Shown here one piece after another: positions 1-6,627 of a stretch of DNA of 8,486 bases (its first letter is position 1; the number at the start of each line of letters is the position of its first letter). A program made the position numbers and the translations under genes. Source of the DNA: an uncultured Oscillospiraceae bacterium (GTDB taxonomy: Bacteria > Bacillota_A > Clostridia > Oscillospirales > Oscillospiraceae); assembly GCA_900770015.1 (NCBI GenBank), contig CAAGIU010000357.1, positions 1-8,486 of the forward strand, in the 5' to 3' direction. Under the pieces are notes generated by a model. The model was not told where the DNA came from and did no database searches. It was given only the letters and a program-made list of their open reading frames with translations.

Positions 1-120
1 TCAATCTCCACTCTCCAATCTAACTGTTAAATTGCCATTATCCGTCTTGCTGAGTCTTGCTGAAAAGCATACTGTATTATTGTATCACATCCATTAAGCT
101 TTTTCCACATTTTTGCAATA
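1..120. other. Gene-free stretch downstream of rplS
   Basis: This AT-rich stretch lies beyond the rplS terminator. I see no convincing ORF, tRNA or repeat in it. On the minus strand there is a TACAAT-like hexamer near position 80, but its partner -35 is weak, so no promoter is called. Confidence 0.5.
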
Positions 121-147
121 AAAAAAGAGGGCAAAGCCCTCTCTTTT
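121..147 (-). terminator. Rho-independent terminator of rplS
   Basis: A 7-bp perfect stem (AGAGGGC at 126-132, GCCCTCT at 136-142) encloses a 3-nt loop. Read on the minus strand it is followed by a run of seven T. It starts 15-20 nt after the rplS stop codon, so it ends that transcript. Confidence 0.9.
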
Positions 148-161
148 TATTTCGTTGAGAA

Positions 162-503
162 TCAGACGTTCTCCTTGATCTTTGCAGCCTTGCCGAAGCG
201 GCCACGCAGATAGTACAGCTTTGCACGACGAACCTTGCCCTTGCGGACGGTTTCGATCATGGCAACGTTGGGAGAATGCAGGGGGAAGACCTTCTCGCAG
301 CCGACACCGTAGGAAATACGGCGAACGGTGATGGTCTCGCCGATGCCGCCATGCTTACGGGCAATGACAGTACCCTCGAAAACCTGGATACGCTCACGGG
401 AACCTTCCTTGATACGAACGTGCACACGAACGGTGTCGCCCACCCGGACTTCGGGCAGCTCTTCCTTCATGTACTGGCTGTTCAGAGCCTTAACAAGATC
501 CAT
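162..503 (-). CDS. rplS: 50S ribosomal protein L19
   Basis: Encodes 113 residues, the usual size for bacterial L19, a large-subunit protein at the 30S-50S interface. The sequence is recognisable throughout: the N-terminal [16 protein letters not shown] segment, the FEGTVIARK strand, [26 protein letters not shown] in the middle, and the basic [11 protein letters not shown] segment near the C-terminus. The ATG start is preceded by a full AAGGAGG site (512-519) with good spacing. The gene appears monocistronic: it has its own promoter at 585-613 and a terminator immediately after the stop. In many Firmicutes rplS follows rpsP-rimM-trmD, but here the gene upstream is an ABC exporter permease, so that classical cluster is not intact at this locus. 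Identification is secure. Confidence 0.98.
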   Translation of the reverse strand: MDLVKALNSQYMKEELPEVRVGDTVRVHVRIKEGSRERIQVFEGTVIARKHGGIGETITVRRISYGVGCEKVFPLHSPNVAMIETVRKGKVRRAKLYYLRGRFGKAAKIKENV

Positions 504-527
504 TTCTTTTGTCCTCCTTAAATATTA

Positions 528-566
528 GGCGTTCATGCGCACTTATCTCGTGGCAGAGGACTCACC
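528..566 (-). promoter_or_regulatory. Possible structured 5' leader of rplS (L19 leader-like)
   Basis: The rplS transcript should carry about 75 nt of untranslated leader. Read on the minus strand it can form an outer GGTG/CGCC pairing (ends at 563-566 and 528-531) and an inner CTC/GAG hairpin, just before the ribosome binding site. Firmicutes are known to have an autoregulatory L19 leader motif at this position. I cannot confirm a match to that consensus, and the pairings are short. Confidence 0.35.
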
Positions 567-584
567 TTGATTTCAGACCGATTT

Positions 585-613
585 ATATTAGCATACGGTT
601 TCACAAAAATCAA
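585..613 (-). promoter_or_regulatory. Sigma-A promoter of rplS
   Basis: On the minus strand there is a -35 TTGATT (608-613), a 17-bp spacer, and a -10 TAATAT (585-590). The -10 is preceded by TGC, an extended -10 feature. It lies after the stop of the ABC permease and gives rplS independent transcription. I saw no strong terminator between permease and promoter, so read-through from the ABC operon is possible. Confidence 0.8.
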
Positions 614-649
614 GTACTATTTTACATTTTTTCCTCTTATTTTTGTGGC

Positions 650-1423
650 TTATGACCCGGATGAACCATAATGGCGCACACCCAGCCTCCAAACCAGCCA
701 GCACGGGATCAGGAACCACAGCGACAGCAACGGGAAAAAGGCAAATGCCGTACTTCCCTTCCCCATCAGATACCGCAGGGGCCAATACTGCACCATGGCA
801 ACGGGCATAATGGCGGTGGTAAAGAAGAGGATGCCCTTGCCGTAGATATCAAAGGGGTATTTGCCGTAGGTACGCAGGCCATCGGTGAAAATACTCATGA
901 CCTCCAGCCCCTCCATGGTGAAAAAGCACAGCGAGGCATACACCAGGAACGTGCCGAAAAAGAGCAGGCTTCCGCACAGGATCATGGACAGCAGAACCAT
1001 TCCCTTGGGGAAGGTCCAGACAAATCCGCCGGTCCGGGCACCGTAGAGGGTGACCAGCAGCCCCAGAACAATATTGGGCAGGGATGCCGCCCGCAGATCC
1101 TGGCAGATCACCTGAAAGACCAGTCCCCTGGGGCGAACCAGCAGGCGGTCGAAGGCGCCCTGGCGGACGATTCTTCCGAAGGCGTCAAACCCCCGGGCAA
1201 AGCACTCCGCCAGGTTGAAGGCCGTCATCACCACGCCGAAGCCCAGCAGCACTTCCCCTGCCGTATAGTCCCCGATGGCACCGAACCGCCACATCATAAC
1301 ACCGATGCCCAGCAGGCTGCTGACGGTATACAGGAGTCTGCCCACGCAGGAGAGGAAGAAGGATGCCGGGTAGGCCATTTCGCTTTTCAGGTGCATGGCA
1401 ACAAATTTCCAATACAGCTTCAT
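650..1423 (-). CDS. ABC-2 type exporter permease B (COG3694 / DUF990-like)
   Basis: A hydrophobic protein of 257 residues with about six membrane segments. Features of the DUF990 group (COG3694, PF06182) are the N-terminal amphipathic stretch MKLYWKFVAMHLKSEMAYP, an RQGAFDRLLVRP motif at about residues 87-98, and a C-terminal block from YPFDIYGKGILFF to VQYWPLRYLMGK (about 189-222). The start chosen is the ATG at 1423, because GGGAGG sits 8 nt upstream. A TTG six codons earlier overlaps that site and is rejected. The gene begins 4 nt after the stop of permease A, so the two are translationally linked and probably form a heterodimeric channel powered by the ATPase. The substrate is unknown; relatives are annotated as exporters of lipophilic compounds. 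There is no clear terminator after it. Confidence 0.88.
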   Translation of the reverse strand: MKLYWKFVAMHLKSEMAYPASFFLSCVGRLLYTVSSLLGIGVMMWRFGAIGDYTAGEVLLGFGVVMTAFNLAECFARGFDAFGRIVRQGAFDRLLVRPRGLVFQVICQDLRAASLPNIVLGLLVTLYGARTGGFVWTFPKGMVLLSMILCGSLLFFGTFLVYASLCFFTMEGLEVMSIFTDGLRTYGKYPFDIYGKGILFFTTAIMPVAMVQYWPLRYLMGKGSTAFAFFPLLSLWFLIPCWLVWRLGVRHYGSSGS

Positions 1424-1427
1424 ACCG

Positions 1428-2231
1428 TCAACCTCCCGCAATGACCGTCCGACGCAGGCCGCGCTGCATCAGTGCATAGCCCAGAGCCGTCATAAACAGG
1501 CACCAGAACAGCTGCAGACCCATGGCGCGGAAGATCTGCGTCCCAGCAATGTCCCCACCGAAAATCCGCAGAGGCACATTCTGCAAAGACCCGAAGGGAC
1601 TCAGCTCCGCAATGCGCCGCAGCACCGGCGGGAAAAAGGGCAGCGGCAGCAGGTCGCCGGAGAAGATTTCGGACAGCGCCGGCACAAAGGTCACGATCCC
1701 CCGGTAATCCGTCACATAAAAGGTAATCGTATAGCACAGCATACAGATGGCGACCACCAGCCAGAGCATCAGCAGCAAAGAGAGCAGAAACAGCAGGAGA
1801 ACCGGAAAGGAGATGGTCAGCCGCAGACCATAGGGAGCCGGAAGCAGGATGCCCACAATCAGCACAGGTACGAGCCTGGGCAGGGTTTTGCTCAGCCGCC
1901 CGGCAAAGCCTCTGGCGCTCCACATGGCATAAAGATCCGCAGGACGAATCAGCTCATAGGCCACCGCCCCGGACCGGACGGACTCGAACAGCTCCTGCTC
2001 CCAGCCGTAAAGATTCCAGATGCACAGCGTCCCCTGCTGAATCCAGATATAGGAGCTGAGCGCCTGCATGTCCATGGGGAGTTTCTCCGGTGCGTAAAGA
2101 TAAAAGGCCCGGAACATCATGATTTCCATCAGTCCCCAGAACAGCTGGGTGAAGAAGCCCGCGAAGGCAGCCGTGCGGTACTGCAGTCCCGCCGAAAACC
2201 GGATTCTGAAAAAAGAGAGGTATTGTCTCAT
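1428..2231 (-). CDS. ABC-2 type exporter permease A (COG4587-like)
   Basis: Encodes 267 residues with about six predicted membrane helices, including strongly hydrophobic stretches near residues 121-132 and 141-168. A VRSGAVAYELIRP motif (about 85-97) corresponds to the RQG-RLLVRP motif of the neighbouring permease, so the two are divergent paralogues. The SGDLLPLPFFPP stretch (about 191-202) is the conserved loop of COG4587-type permeases. The start is the ATG at 2231, with AGAGG 6 nt upstream. A longer frame reaching 2384 runs back into the ATPase gene without its own ribosome binding site and is rejected. The gene starts 10 nt after the ATPase stop and ends 4 nt before permease B. COG4586-COG4587-COG3694 is a recurrent exporter trio. 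The transported substrate cannot be read from the sequence. Confidence 0.88.
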   Translation of the reverse strand: MRQYLSFFRIRFSAGLQYRTAAFAGFFTQLFWGLMEIMMFRAFYLYAPEKLPMDMQALSSYIWIQQGTLCIWNLYGWEQELFESVRSGAVAYELIRPADLYAMWSARGFAGRLSKTLPRLVPVLIVGILLPAPYGLRLTISFPVLLLFLLSLLLMLWLVVAICMLCYTITFYVTDYRGIVTFVPALSEIFSGDLLPLPFFPPVLRRIAELSPFGSLQNVPLRIFGGDIAGTQIFRAMGLQLFWCLFMTALGYALMQRGLRRTVIAGG

Positions 2232-2241
2232 ATCGCACCTC

Positions 2242-3039
2242 TCAAATCCCGAAGCGGCGGTACAGATCCGCCACGGATTCCTCAGTGGACAGGTTCTCCC
2301 CCGCCATTGCCCGGATCTCCTCGATGGAGCCGTCCAGCAGCAGCTGCCCCTTGCCGATGAGCAGTACCCGGCTGCACAGAGCATCGATGTCCTGCATGTC
2401 GTGGGTGGTGAGGATCACGGTGATGCCCCGCTCCCGGTTTTCCGACCGGATGAACTCCCGCACCCGCAGCTTGGACACTGCATCCAGGCCAATGGTTGGT
2501 TCATCCAGAAAGAGAATGTCCGGGTCATGGAGCAGCGCGGCGGCAATCTCGCAGCGCATTCGCTGTCCCAGGGAGAGGGTTCTTGCCGGGGCTGTGAGGA
2601 ATTCGGAAAGATCCAGCTTTTCCGCCAGCCGCTTCAGATTTCTCTCAAAGGCCTCGTCGGGTACCCGGTAGATGTCCTTCAGCAGCCGGAAGGAGTCGAT
2701 GACCGGCACATCCCACCACAGCTGTGTCCGCTGTCCGAAGACAACCCCCAGCCTTGCCACATATTCCTTCCGGTTCTCCCAGGGCACCATGCCGTTTACG
2801 GTGCACTGGCCGCAGTCCGGCCGCAGAATGCCGGAGAGGATTTTGATGGTTGTGCTTTTGCCCGCGCCGTTGGGTCCGATGTAACCCACAATCTGACCGT
2901 CCGGTATGGTGAAGGTCATATTTTTCAGTGCGGGGACTTCGGTGTACTTCCGGGAGAACAGGGCCTTCACCGCATTGCCGATTCCCGCCTCCCGCTTTCT
3001 CACGCGATAGGTTTTGCTGATTCCTTTCATGATAATCAT
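2242..3039 (-). CDS. ABC exporter ATP-binding protein (COG4586-like)
   Basis: A 265-residue nucleotide-binding subunit that hydrolyses ATP to drive the two permeases encoded next. All motifs are present: Walker A GPNGAGKST (55-63), Q-loop glutamine in VFGQRTQLWWD (103), signature LSLGQRMR (155-162, with L in place of the first G of LSGGQ), Walker B ILFLDEP (175-181), D-loop GLDAVSK, and the H-loop histidine in TTHD (213). The FGQRTQLWWD Q-loop and the LSLGQ signature are typical of the COG4586 group. The ATG at 3039 has GAGGAG about 11 nt upstream, slightly far. This ATG overlaps the TGA of a possible small upstream ORF as ATGA, hinting at coupling. A strong promoter lies at 3217-3245, leaving a leader of about 170 nt. 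Confidence 0.93.
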   Translation of the reverse strand: MIIMKGISKTYRVRKREAGIGNAVKALFSRKYTEVPALKNMTFTIPDGQIVGYIGPNGAGKSTTIKILSGILRPDCGQCTVNGMVPWENRKEYVARLGVVFGQRTQLWWDVPVIDSFRLLKDIYRVPDEAFERNLKRLAEKLDLSEFLTAPARTLSLGQRMRCEIAAALLHDPDILFLDEPTIGLDAVSKLRVREFIRSENRERGITVILTTHDMQDIDALCSRVLLIGKGQLLLDGSIEEIRAMAGENLSTEESVADLYRRFGI

Positions 3040-3182
3040 CGATTTTTACGCTCCTCAATCATATCTCCACAGCGTTCAGGGCAGAGGACGGCATTGGGCA
3101 CCTTCTTGCTCTTAAAGCACACGGGAAATATTCTGTCAGGAACTCGACACCGCCGGTCACGAGCCAAAACGGTGTCTGACAA
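3036..3182 (-). CDS. Candidate small Cys-containing protein upstream of the ABC ATPase
   Basis: An open frame of 48 codons, too short for routine gene callers, occupies most of the ABC operon leader. A TTG start at 3182 would lie about 28 nt after the predicted transcription start, with a weak AGAGAG 4 nt upstream. The product carries four cysteines (about residues 12, 22, 34 and 38), the last two as CPERC, followed by a charged tail ending EERKNR. The pattern C-x9-C-x11-C-x3-C suggests a degenerate metal-binding fold but matches no zinc ribbon I know. Its TGA overlaps the ATPase ATG as ATGA, and its last codons contain the ATPase ribosome binding site, so it could couple translation. Against it: weak start, third-base GC lower than in the neighbours, and a frame of this length could occur by chance. 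Function unknown. Confidence 0.33.
   Translation of the reverse strand: MSDTVLARDRRCRVPDRIFPVCFKSKKVPNAVLCPERCGDMIEERKNR
3134..3181 (-). other. Nested inverted repeat in the ABC operon leader
   Basis: An outer pair TGTCAG/CTGACA (3134-3139, 3176-3181) and an inner pair ACACCG/CGGTGT (3147-3152, 3170-3175) can fold into one bulged hairpin in the transcribed leader. It overlaps the TTG of the candidate small ORF. No T-run follows on the minus strand, so it is not an ordinary terminator. It may be a regulatory or mRNA-stabilising structure. Confidence 0.5.
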
Positions 3183-3216
3183 AATACTCTCTTTTCCGAT
3201 GACGAAAAGGAATTAA

Positions 3217-3245
3217 ATTATAGCTTTTTCCCGTCAAAAAGTCAA
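3217..3245 (-). promoter_or_regulatory. Strong sigma-A promoter of the ABC exporter operon
   Basis: On the minus strand there is a -35 TTGACT (3240-3245), a 17-bp spacer and a perfect TATAAT (3217-3222). Transcription should begin near 3210. The -35 directly abuts the inverted-repeat element at 3246-3313. Confidence 0.85.
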
Positions 3246-3313
3246 GGGCAACACCGCTTAGGTGGGAGCTGCGGGCTTCGGCGGATCTTTTGCCCCATTA
3301 TGCGGTGTTGCCC
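3246..3313. repeat. 68-bp inverted-repeat element (MITE-like or transcript-end hairpin)
   Basis: Perfect 12-bp arms, GGGCAACACCGC (3246-3257) and GCGGTGTTGCCC (3302-3313), flank a 44-bp centre that contains a further GC-rich pairing around GGGCTTCGGC. There is no coding capacity. The perfect terminal repeats, short length and position between two transcription units suit a miniature inverted-repeat element. I see no clear target-site duplication. The alternative is a second hairpin behind the flavoprotein terminator, although that terminator already looks sufficient. Confidence 0.6.
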
Positions 3314-3314
3314 A

Positions 3315-3346
3315 AGAAAAAAGAGGACGGCCCAAAGGCCGTCCTC
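3315..3346 (-). terminator. Rho-independent terminator of the flavoprotein gene
   Basis: A perfect 10-bp stem, GAGGACGGCC (3323-3332) and GGCCGTCCTC (3337-3346), has a 4-nt loop. Six T follow on the minus strand (3317-3322). It begins 15 nt after the flavoprotein stop codon, so the gene is monocistronic. Confidence 0.95.
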
Positions 3347-3360
3347 CTGAGAGTTATGGA

Positions 3361-5934
3361 TTACTGGTTGTCAGCGTGAACCGCATTGGCAGCGGTACGG
3401 CCGGAGACAAAGATCTCAACGATGGCATTGCCGCCCAGGCGGTTGCCGCCGTGGATGCCGCCGGTGACTTCGCCGGCAGCGTACAGGCCCTTGATGATCT
3501 GGCCGTCAGCAGTCAGGACATGACGCTCCGTATCGATGCACAGACCGCCCATGGTGTGGTGGGTGGAAGGAGCCATGATACGCACCCGCAGAAGCTCACC
3601 GTCCAGCTTGTAGGTATCGGCAATGTAGTTGCCCTTTTCGTCAACCTCTGCCGTGCCGATCAGCTTGGTGGGGTTCTCCTTCTGAACCTCGGGAGGCTCC
3701 ACACCGGCCATGACAGCTCTGTCGTAGGCGTCCAGGGTCTCATAGATGACCTGGGGATCCGCCTCCATGCCGAAGGTGTCCAGGATGGTCTGCAGCTCGG
3801 CGGCGTTGGTGCAGAAGTACACGCGGTTGTCGATCTGGGTCTTGCCGGTGGTGGCGCCAGCCTCAACGCCGGGAGCCACATAGGTATCGTAGGGATAGGG
3901 GAAGCCAACGACGGTCTCCGCATTGGAGATCTCCAGGAATACGCCCTGGGTACCGTTGACCTCGATGCCGTTGCGCAGCTCGCCCAGGCTCAGCACGTCA
4001 CGCTCGGCAGCCTCGTTGACGAAGCGCTTGCCGGTGGTGGGGTTGATGTAGCATGCGTAGTTGCCTGCGCCGAAGGACAGGTTGCCATTGTCGATCCAGG
4101 CAATGGGCATCAGCTGGGTCCAGCCTTCACCGGTGGTGCCTGCGCCAATCGCCTCGCCCATGGCAATGCCGTCACCGACCTGAGAGCTGCGGTTGGTGGT
4201 CTTGGTGGAAGCGGTGATGTATTCAGCGTCCCAATACTTGTTGGTCTCCATGACCTTGGCGATATTGGCAGCGTAGCCGCCGGTGGCCAGGATGACGCCC
4301 TTTCTGGCATGGGCAATCACGGGAGTGCCGTCGAACATGGTTGCGGTGACGCCGGTGACAACGCCGTCCTCCACGATCAGGTTCTCAGCGGAGGTACGGG
4401 TCATGATCTTGTTGCTGGCAGCGGTGGCGGAGGTCTCCAGCACGGTCTTGCTGGTGGTTGCGAAGTAGGTGCCGTACTGGGCGGGGATATCCATCTTGCC
4501 GTCGCCGTCCATGTCGCCGCCGGAGAAGGAGTTCTCACGCCACCACAGAGCACCGATCAGCGTGGACTGTGCGGCATCGTTGAACAGAGCGCCCTGGTCA
4601 GCCAGCCATTCCTTCAGGCCCTGGCCGTCCTGGATGAACTGCTTGACCAGATCGGGATCGCCGAAGATCCACTCGTTCTTGTCGCTGCTCTGACGCAGGC
4701 CGCCGTAGTAGGTCTGGAAGATGTGCAGGTTGACGGTGGAGAACAGGGTCAGCTCGCTCTCGGCCAGGCCGCTGTCCAGCTTGGGCTGTGCCCAATCCAA
4801 ATATGCCTTGATCTCAGCCTTCAGCTCCTGCAGGGTGGGCAGGTACTCGGCATGGACGCCGTGCTTGCTCAGCTCGTCGATGTAGCCGGGAACATACTCA
4901 TGGGTCTTGTAATACTCGCTGTCGAAGGGTTCCTCGGACCAGTTGGCAATGATCTTCAGGGTTTCAATGGAGCCGTTGCCGGCCTTGACCTTGTCGTAGG
5001 TCTGGCCGTTGTAGGCATAGACGCCGGTGGTGGCGTCGGGATCGGCAGGATCCCAGCACAGGTAAGGCATGACAGACTGGAAGGCACCGCCGGAAACCAG
5101 GGTATTGCCGCCGATTTCTGCATTCTTCTCGATGACCAGGACGGTATCGCCGTTCTGTGCAGCCTGGGCGGCAGCGCCCATACCGGCGCCGCCTGCGCCG
5201 ACGATGACAACGTCGTAGGTCTCCTCGATGGTTTCGCCTGCCTCGTGGACAACGGTGTTCTTCTTGAAGGCAGCCATGTTGGTGCAGCCAGCCTGCTCGG
5301 CGGCGTCATTGACGGCTTCCTTCAGGGCGCGGCTGGAGAAGGTTGCGCCGGAAACGGCGTCCACGCCGGTGCCGTTGGCAGCGATGATGTCGGGGATCAT
5401 GATGTCAAAGGCAGGAGAGCCAACATGGGCAGTCTCGCCGGAGACGGCAACCGTCACATCGGTAACGGCGGTCTCGGAGAAGGTCACGGTGATCTTCACG
5501 GGGCCGTTATAGCCCTCGGCGACACCGGTGTAGGTACCGGCGGTGAAGGCCAGCTCGGAAGCCTCAGCGGTTTCGCCTCTGGCAGCGGCGATGGCAGCCT
5601 CAGCAGCCTTGCGGGCGGCATCGGAGGTCAGCGTTGCGCCGGAGACGCCGTCAATCTCGGCGCTCTGGGCTTCCAGGATCTGAGCCGCCAGGGTCTCCAG
5701 TGCGGCTCCGCCAATGGTGGGGGTTTCGCTTTCGCCGGTGACGGTTACAGCGGTAATGCCGGAAGCGTCGGTGGTGATTTCCACAACCACTGCGCCTCCA
5801 AAGCCCTGTTCCTCACCGGTGTAGGTGCCGGGAACAAAGGCTTCCTCTGCGCCGGCCACGCCCTGGGGCAGCAGGAATGCGCCGACCATGGCGAAAACCA
5901 GCAGCAAAGAAATGAATGCTTTTGTGTTTTTCAA
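3361..5934 (-). CDS. Exported flavoprotein reductase: two FMN-binding domains plus fumarate/urocanate reductase-type FAD domain
   Basis: Encodes 857 residues from a TTG start with AAGGAGG 7-8 nt upstream. Residues 1-29 form a signal peptide ending AGA, with no lipobox cysteine. Two FMN_bind domains follow (about 34-120 and 129-215), each with the flavinylation motif: DGVSGATLTS (95-104, Thr101) and DAVSGATFSS (192-201, Thr198). ApbE-type enzymes attach FMN to that Thr. From 240 comes an FAD-binding fold with GAGGAGMGAA (246-255) and IEK (E269). By comparison with flavocytochrome c fumarate reductases, R645 in NEAAERD is the likely proton donor; H793 in THHTMGG and R832 in NRLGGNA are active-site residues. 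The usual substrate His is M609 (TQLMP), so the acceptor is probably not fumarate. Likely role: extracellular terminal reductase in anaerobic respiration, fed through flavins. The substrate is unknown. Confidence 0.92.
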   Translation of the reverse strand: MKNTKAFISLLLVFAMVGAFLLPQGVAGAEEAFVPGTYTGEEQGFGGAVVVEITTDASGITAVTVTGESETPTIGGAALETLAAQILEAQSAEIDGVSGATLTSDAARKAAEAAIAAARGETAEASELAFTAGTYTGVAEGYNGPVKITVTFSETAVTDVTVAVSGETAHVGSPAFDIMIPDIIAANGTGVDAVSGATFSSRALKEAVNDAAEQAGCTNMAAFKKNTVVHEAGETIEETYDVVIVGAGGAGMGAAAQAAQNGDTVLVIEKNAEIGGNTLVSGGAFQSVMPYLCWDPADPDATTGVYAYNGQTYDKVKAGNGSIETLKIIANWSEEPFDSEYYKTHEYVPGYIDELSKHGVHAEYLPTLQELKAEIKAYLDWAQPKLDSGLAESELTLFSTVNLHIFQTYYGGLRQSSDKNEWIFGDPDLVKQFIQDGQGLKEWLADQGALFNDAAQSTLIGALWWRENSFSGGDMDGDGKMDIPAQYGTYFATTSKTVLETSATAASNKIMTRTSAENLIVEDGVVTGVTATMFDGTPVIAHARKGVILATGGYAANIAKVMETNKYWDAEYITASTKTTNRSSQVGDGIAMGEAIGAGTTGEGWTQLMPIAWIDNGNLSFGAGNYACYINPTTGKRFVNEAAERDVLSLGELRNGIEVNGTQGVFLEISNAETVVGFPYPYDTYVAPGVEAGATTGKTQIDNRVYFCTNAAELQTILDTFGMEADPQVIYETLDAYDRAVMAGVEPPEVQKENPTKLIGTAEVDEKGNYIADTYKLDGELLRVRIMAPSTHHTMGGLCIDTERHVLTADGQIIKGLYAAGEVTGGIHGGNRLGGNAIVEIFVSGRTAANAVHADNQ

Positions 5935-5966
5935 GGTTATTCCTCCTTATAAATAATTTTGTATCT

Positions 5967-5995
5967 ATTATATCTTCCCGCACAGACAATGTCAA
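5967..5995 (-). promoter_or_regulatory. Perfect-consensus sigma-A promoter of the flavoprotein gene
   Basis: On the minus strand there is TTGACA (5990-5995), a 17-bp spacer and TATAAT (5967-5972), with every hexamer position matching. Transcription should start near 5960, giving a leader of about 25 nt. A 10-bp palindrome, TTTCCGGAAA (6010-6019), and an ACCCAA/TTGGGT pair (6021-6026, 6044-6049) lie just upstream and could be protein-binding sites. Confidence 0.92.
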
Positions 5996-6058
5996 GGAGC
6001 GTATGAGTTTTTCCGGAAACACCCAAAATAGATTATGTGCTTATTGGGTTAACGCAGC

Positions 6059-6280
6059 AAATTGTAATTTGGCGGTGTCGTTTTTTCGGAGCGAAGCGAC
6101 CTTGGCTCTCCCTTTGGGAGAGCTGGCTGCCCCGTAAGGGGCAGTCTGAGAGGGTCCCACGTTCCAATATACGCTTTCAACCATCAAACGGAGTACCCTC
6201 TCAGTCAGCCTGTTCGGCTGACAGCTCTCCCAAAGGGAGAGCCAAGGGCGCTGCCGCGCCAGTTCGATAAATTACAATTT
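6059..6280. repeat. 222-bp palindromic MITE-like element with two inverted hairpin modules
   Basis: The outer ends are a perfect 12-bp inverted repeat: AAATTGTAATTT (6059-6070) and AAATTACAATTT (6269-6280). Inside, a 26-bp perfect inverted repeat (6100-6125 and 6222-6247) is itself a hairpin, GGCTCTCCC/GGGAGAGC around TTT. Each copy is followed inward by a different small hairpin: CTGCCCC/GGGGCAG with loop GTAA on the left, GTCAGCC/GGCTGAC on the right. Both then have CTGAGAGGGT. The element has no coding capacity. I recall similar repeats being frequent in Faecalibacterium-like genomes, but I have not checked this. It sits between the flavoprotein promoter and the terminator of the regulator operon. 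Confidence 0.75.
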
Positions 6281-6325
6281 TAAAGTGTGACACCCTACTG
6301 CAGCAGATGCTGTATATTTCAGCAA

Positions 6326-6364
6326 AATAATAAGCCATGGCGGGATTGACACCTGCCATGGCTT
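6326..6364 (-). terminator. Terminator of the AraC-membrane protein operon (possibly bidirectional)
   Basis: A 10-bp stem, AAGCCATGGC (6332-6341) and GCCATGGCTT (6355-6364), has a 13-nt loop. On the minus strand it is followed by TATTATTTT, and on the plus side by TCATTTTTG. It starts about 10 nt after the stop of the small membrane protein gene. Confidence 0.82.
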
Positions 6365-6373
6365 TCATTTTTG

Positions 6374-6607
6374 TTATTCTTCCTCGTCGTCTTCTTCGGG
6401 GGCGGGGCAGCCGGAACTGTTGTGACCGTTGTAGCTGCCGATGGTGGTCTGTTTCTTCGGACTCAGCAGCAGGCCCAGCAGCATGCCCACGGCGGTGCAG
6501 GCCACGGCGCCGTAGATCAGCTCCCGGTTGGTGCGGGTGCAGGCTTTGTCCGGCTCGGCAACGGCCTGCCGGATGTTATTGGAAATGGATTTGAGAATTT
6601 CTTTCAT
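6374..6607 (-). CDS. Small single-pass membrane protein, acidic tail (hypothetical)
   Basis: Encodes 77 residues. The order is an amphipathic N-terminal segment (1-28), one membrane helix (about 31-49, IYGAVACTAVGMLLGLLLS), a short SPKK boundary, a Gly/Ser/Asn linker, and an acidic tail EEDDEEE. The glycine-rich helix followed by SPKK recalls YtxH-type small proteins, but the similarity is too short for a family call. The start is the ATG at 6607, with AGAGG 8 nt upstream; a GTG three codons earlier overlaps that site. The gene begins 20 nt after the AraC stop and is followed by a terminator, so it is probably cotranscribed with the regulator. Function is unknown; a membrane-linked partner or stress protein are guesses. 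Confidence 0.75.
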   Translation of the reverse strand: MKEILKSISNNIRQAVAEPDKACTRTNRELIYGAVACTAVGMLLGLLLSPKKQTTIGSYNGHNSSGCPAPEEDDEEE

Positions 6608-6627
6608 GGTGGACACCTCTTCGCGTG

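Noticed and set aside
2232..2384. 51-codon extension of permease A into the ATPase gene
   Set aside because: The ATG at 2231 has its own AGAGG, and the extension is out-of-frame ATPase sequence.
3262..5952. Plus-strand open frame of 896 codons opposite the flavoprotein
   Set aside because: It is the antisense shadow of the strongly supported minus-strand gene; it has no ribosome binding site or recognisable domain.
6037..6270. Plus-strand frame across the palindromic element
   Set aside because: It is composed of the repeat arms and has no coding character.
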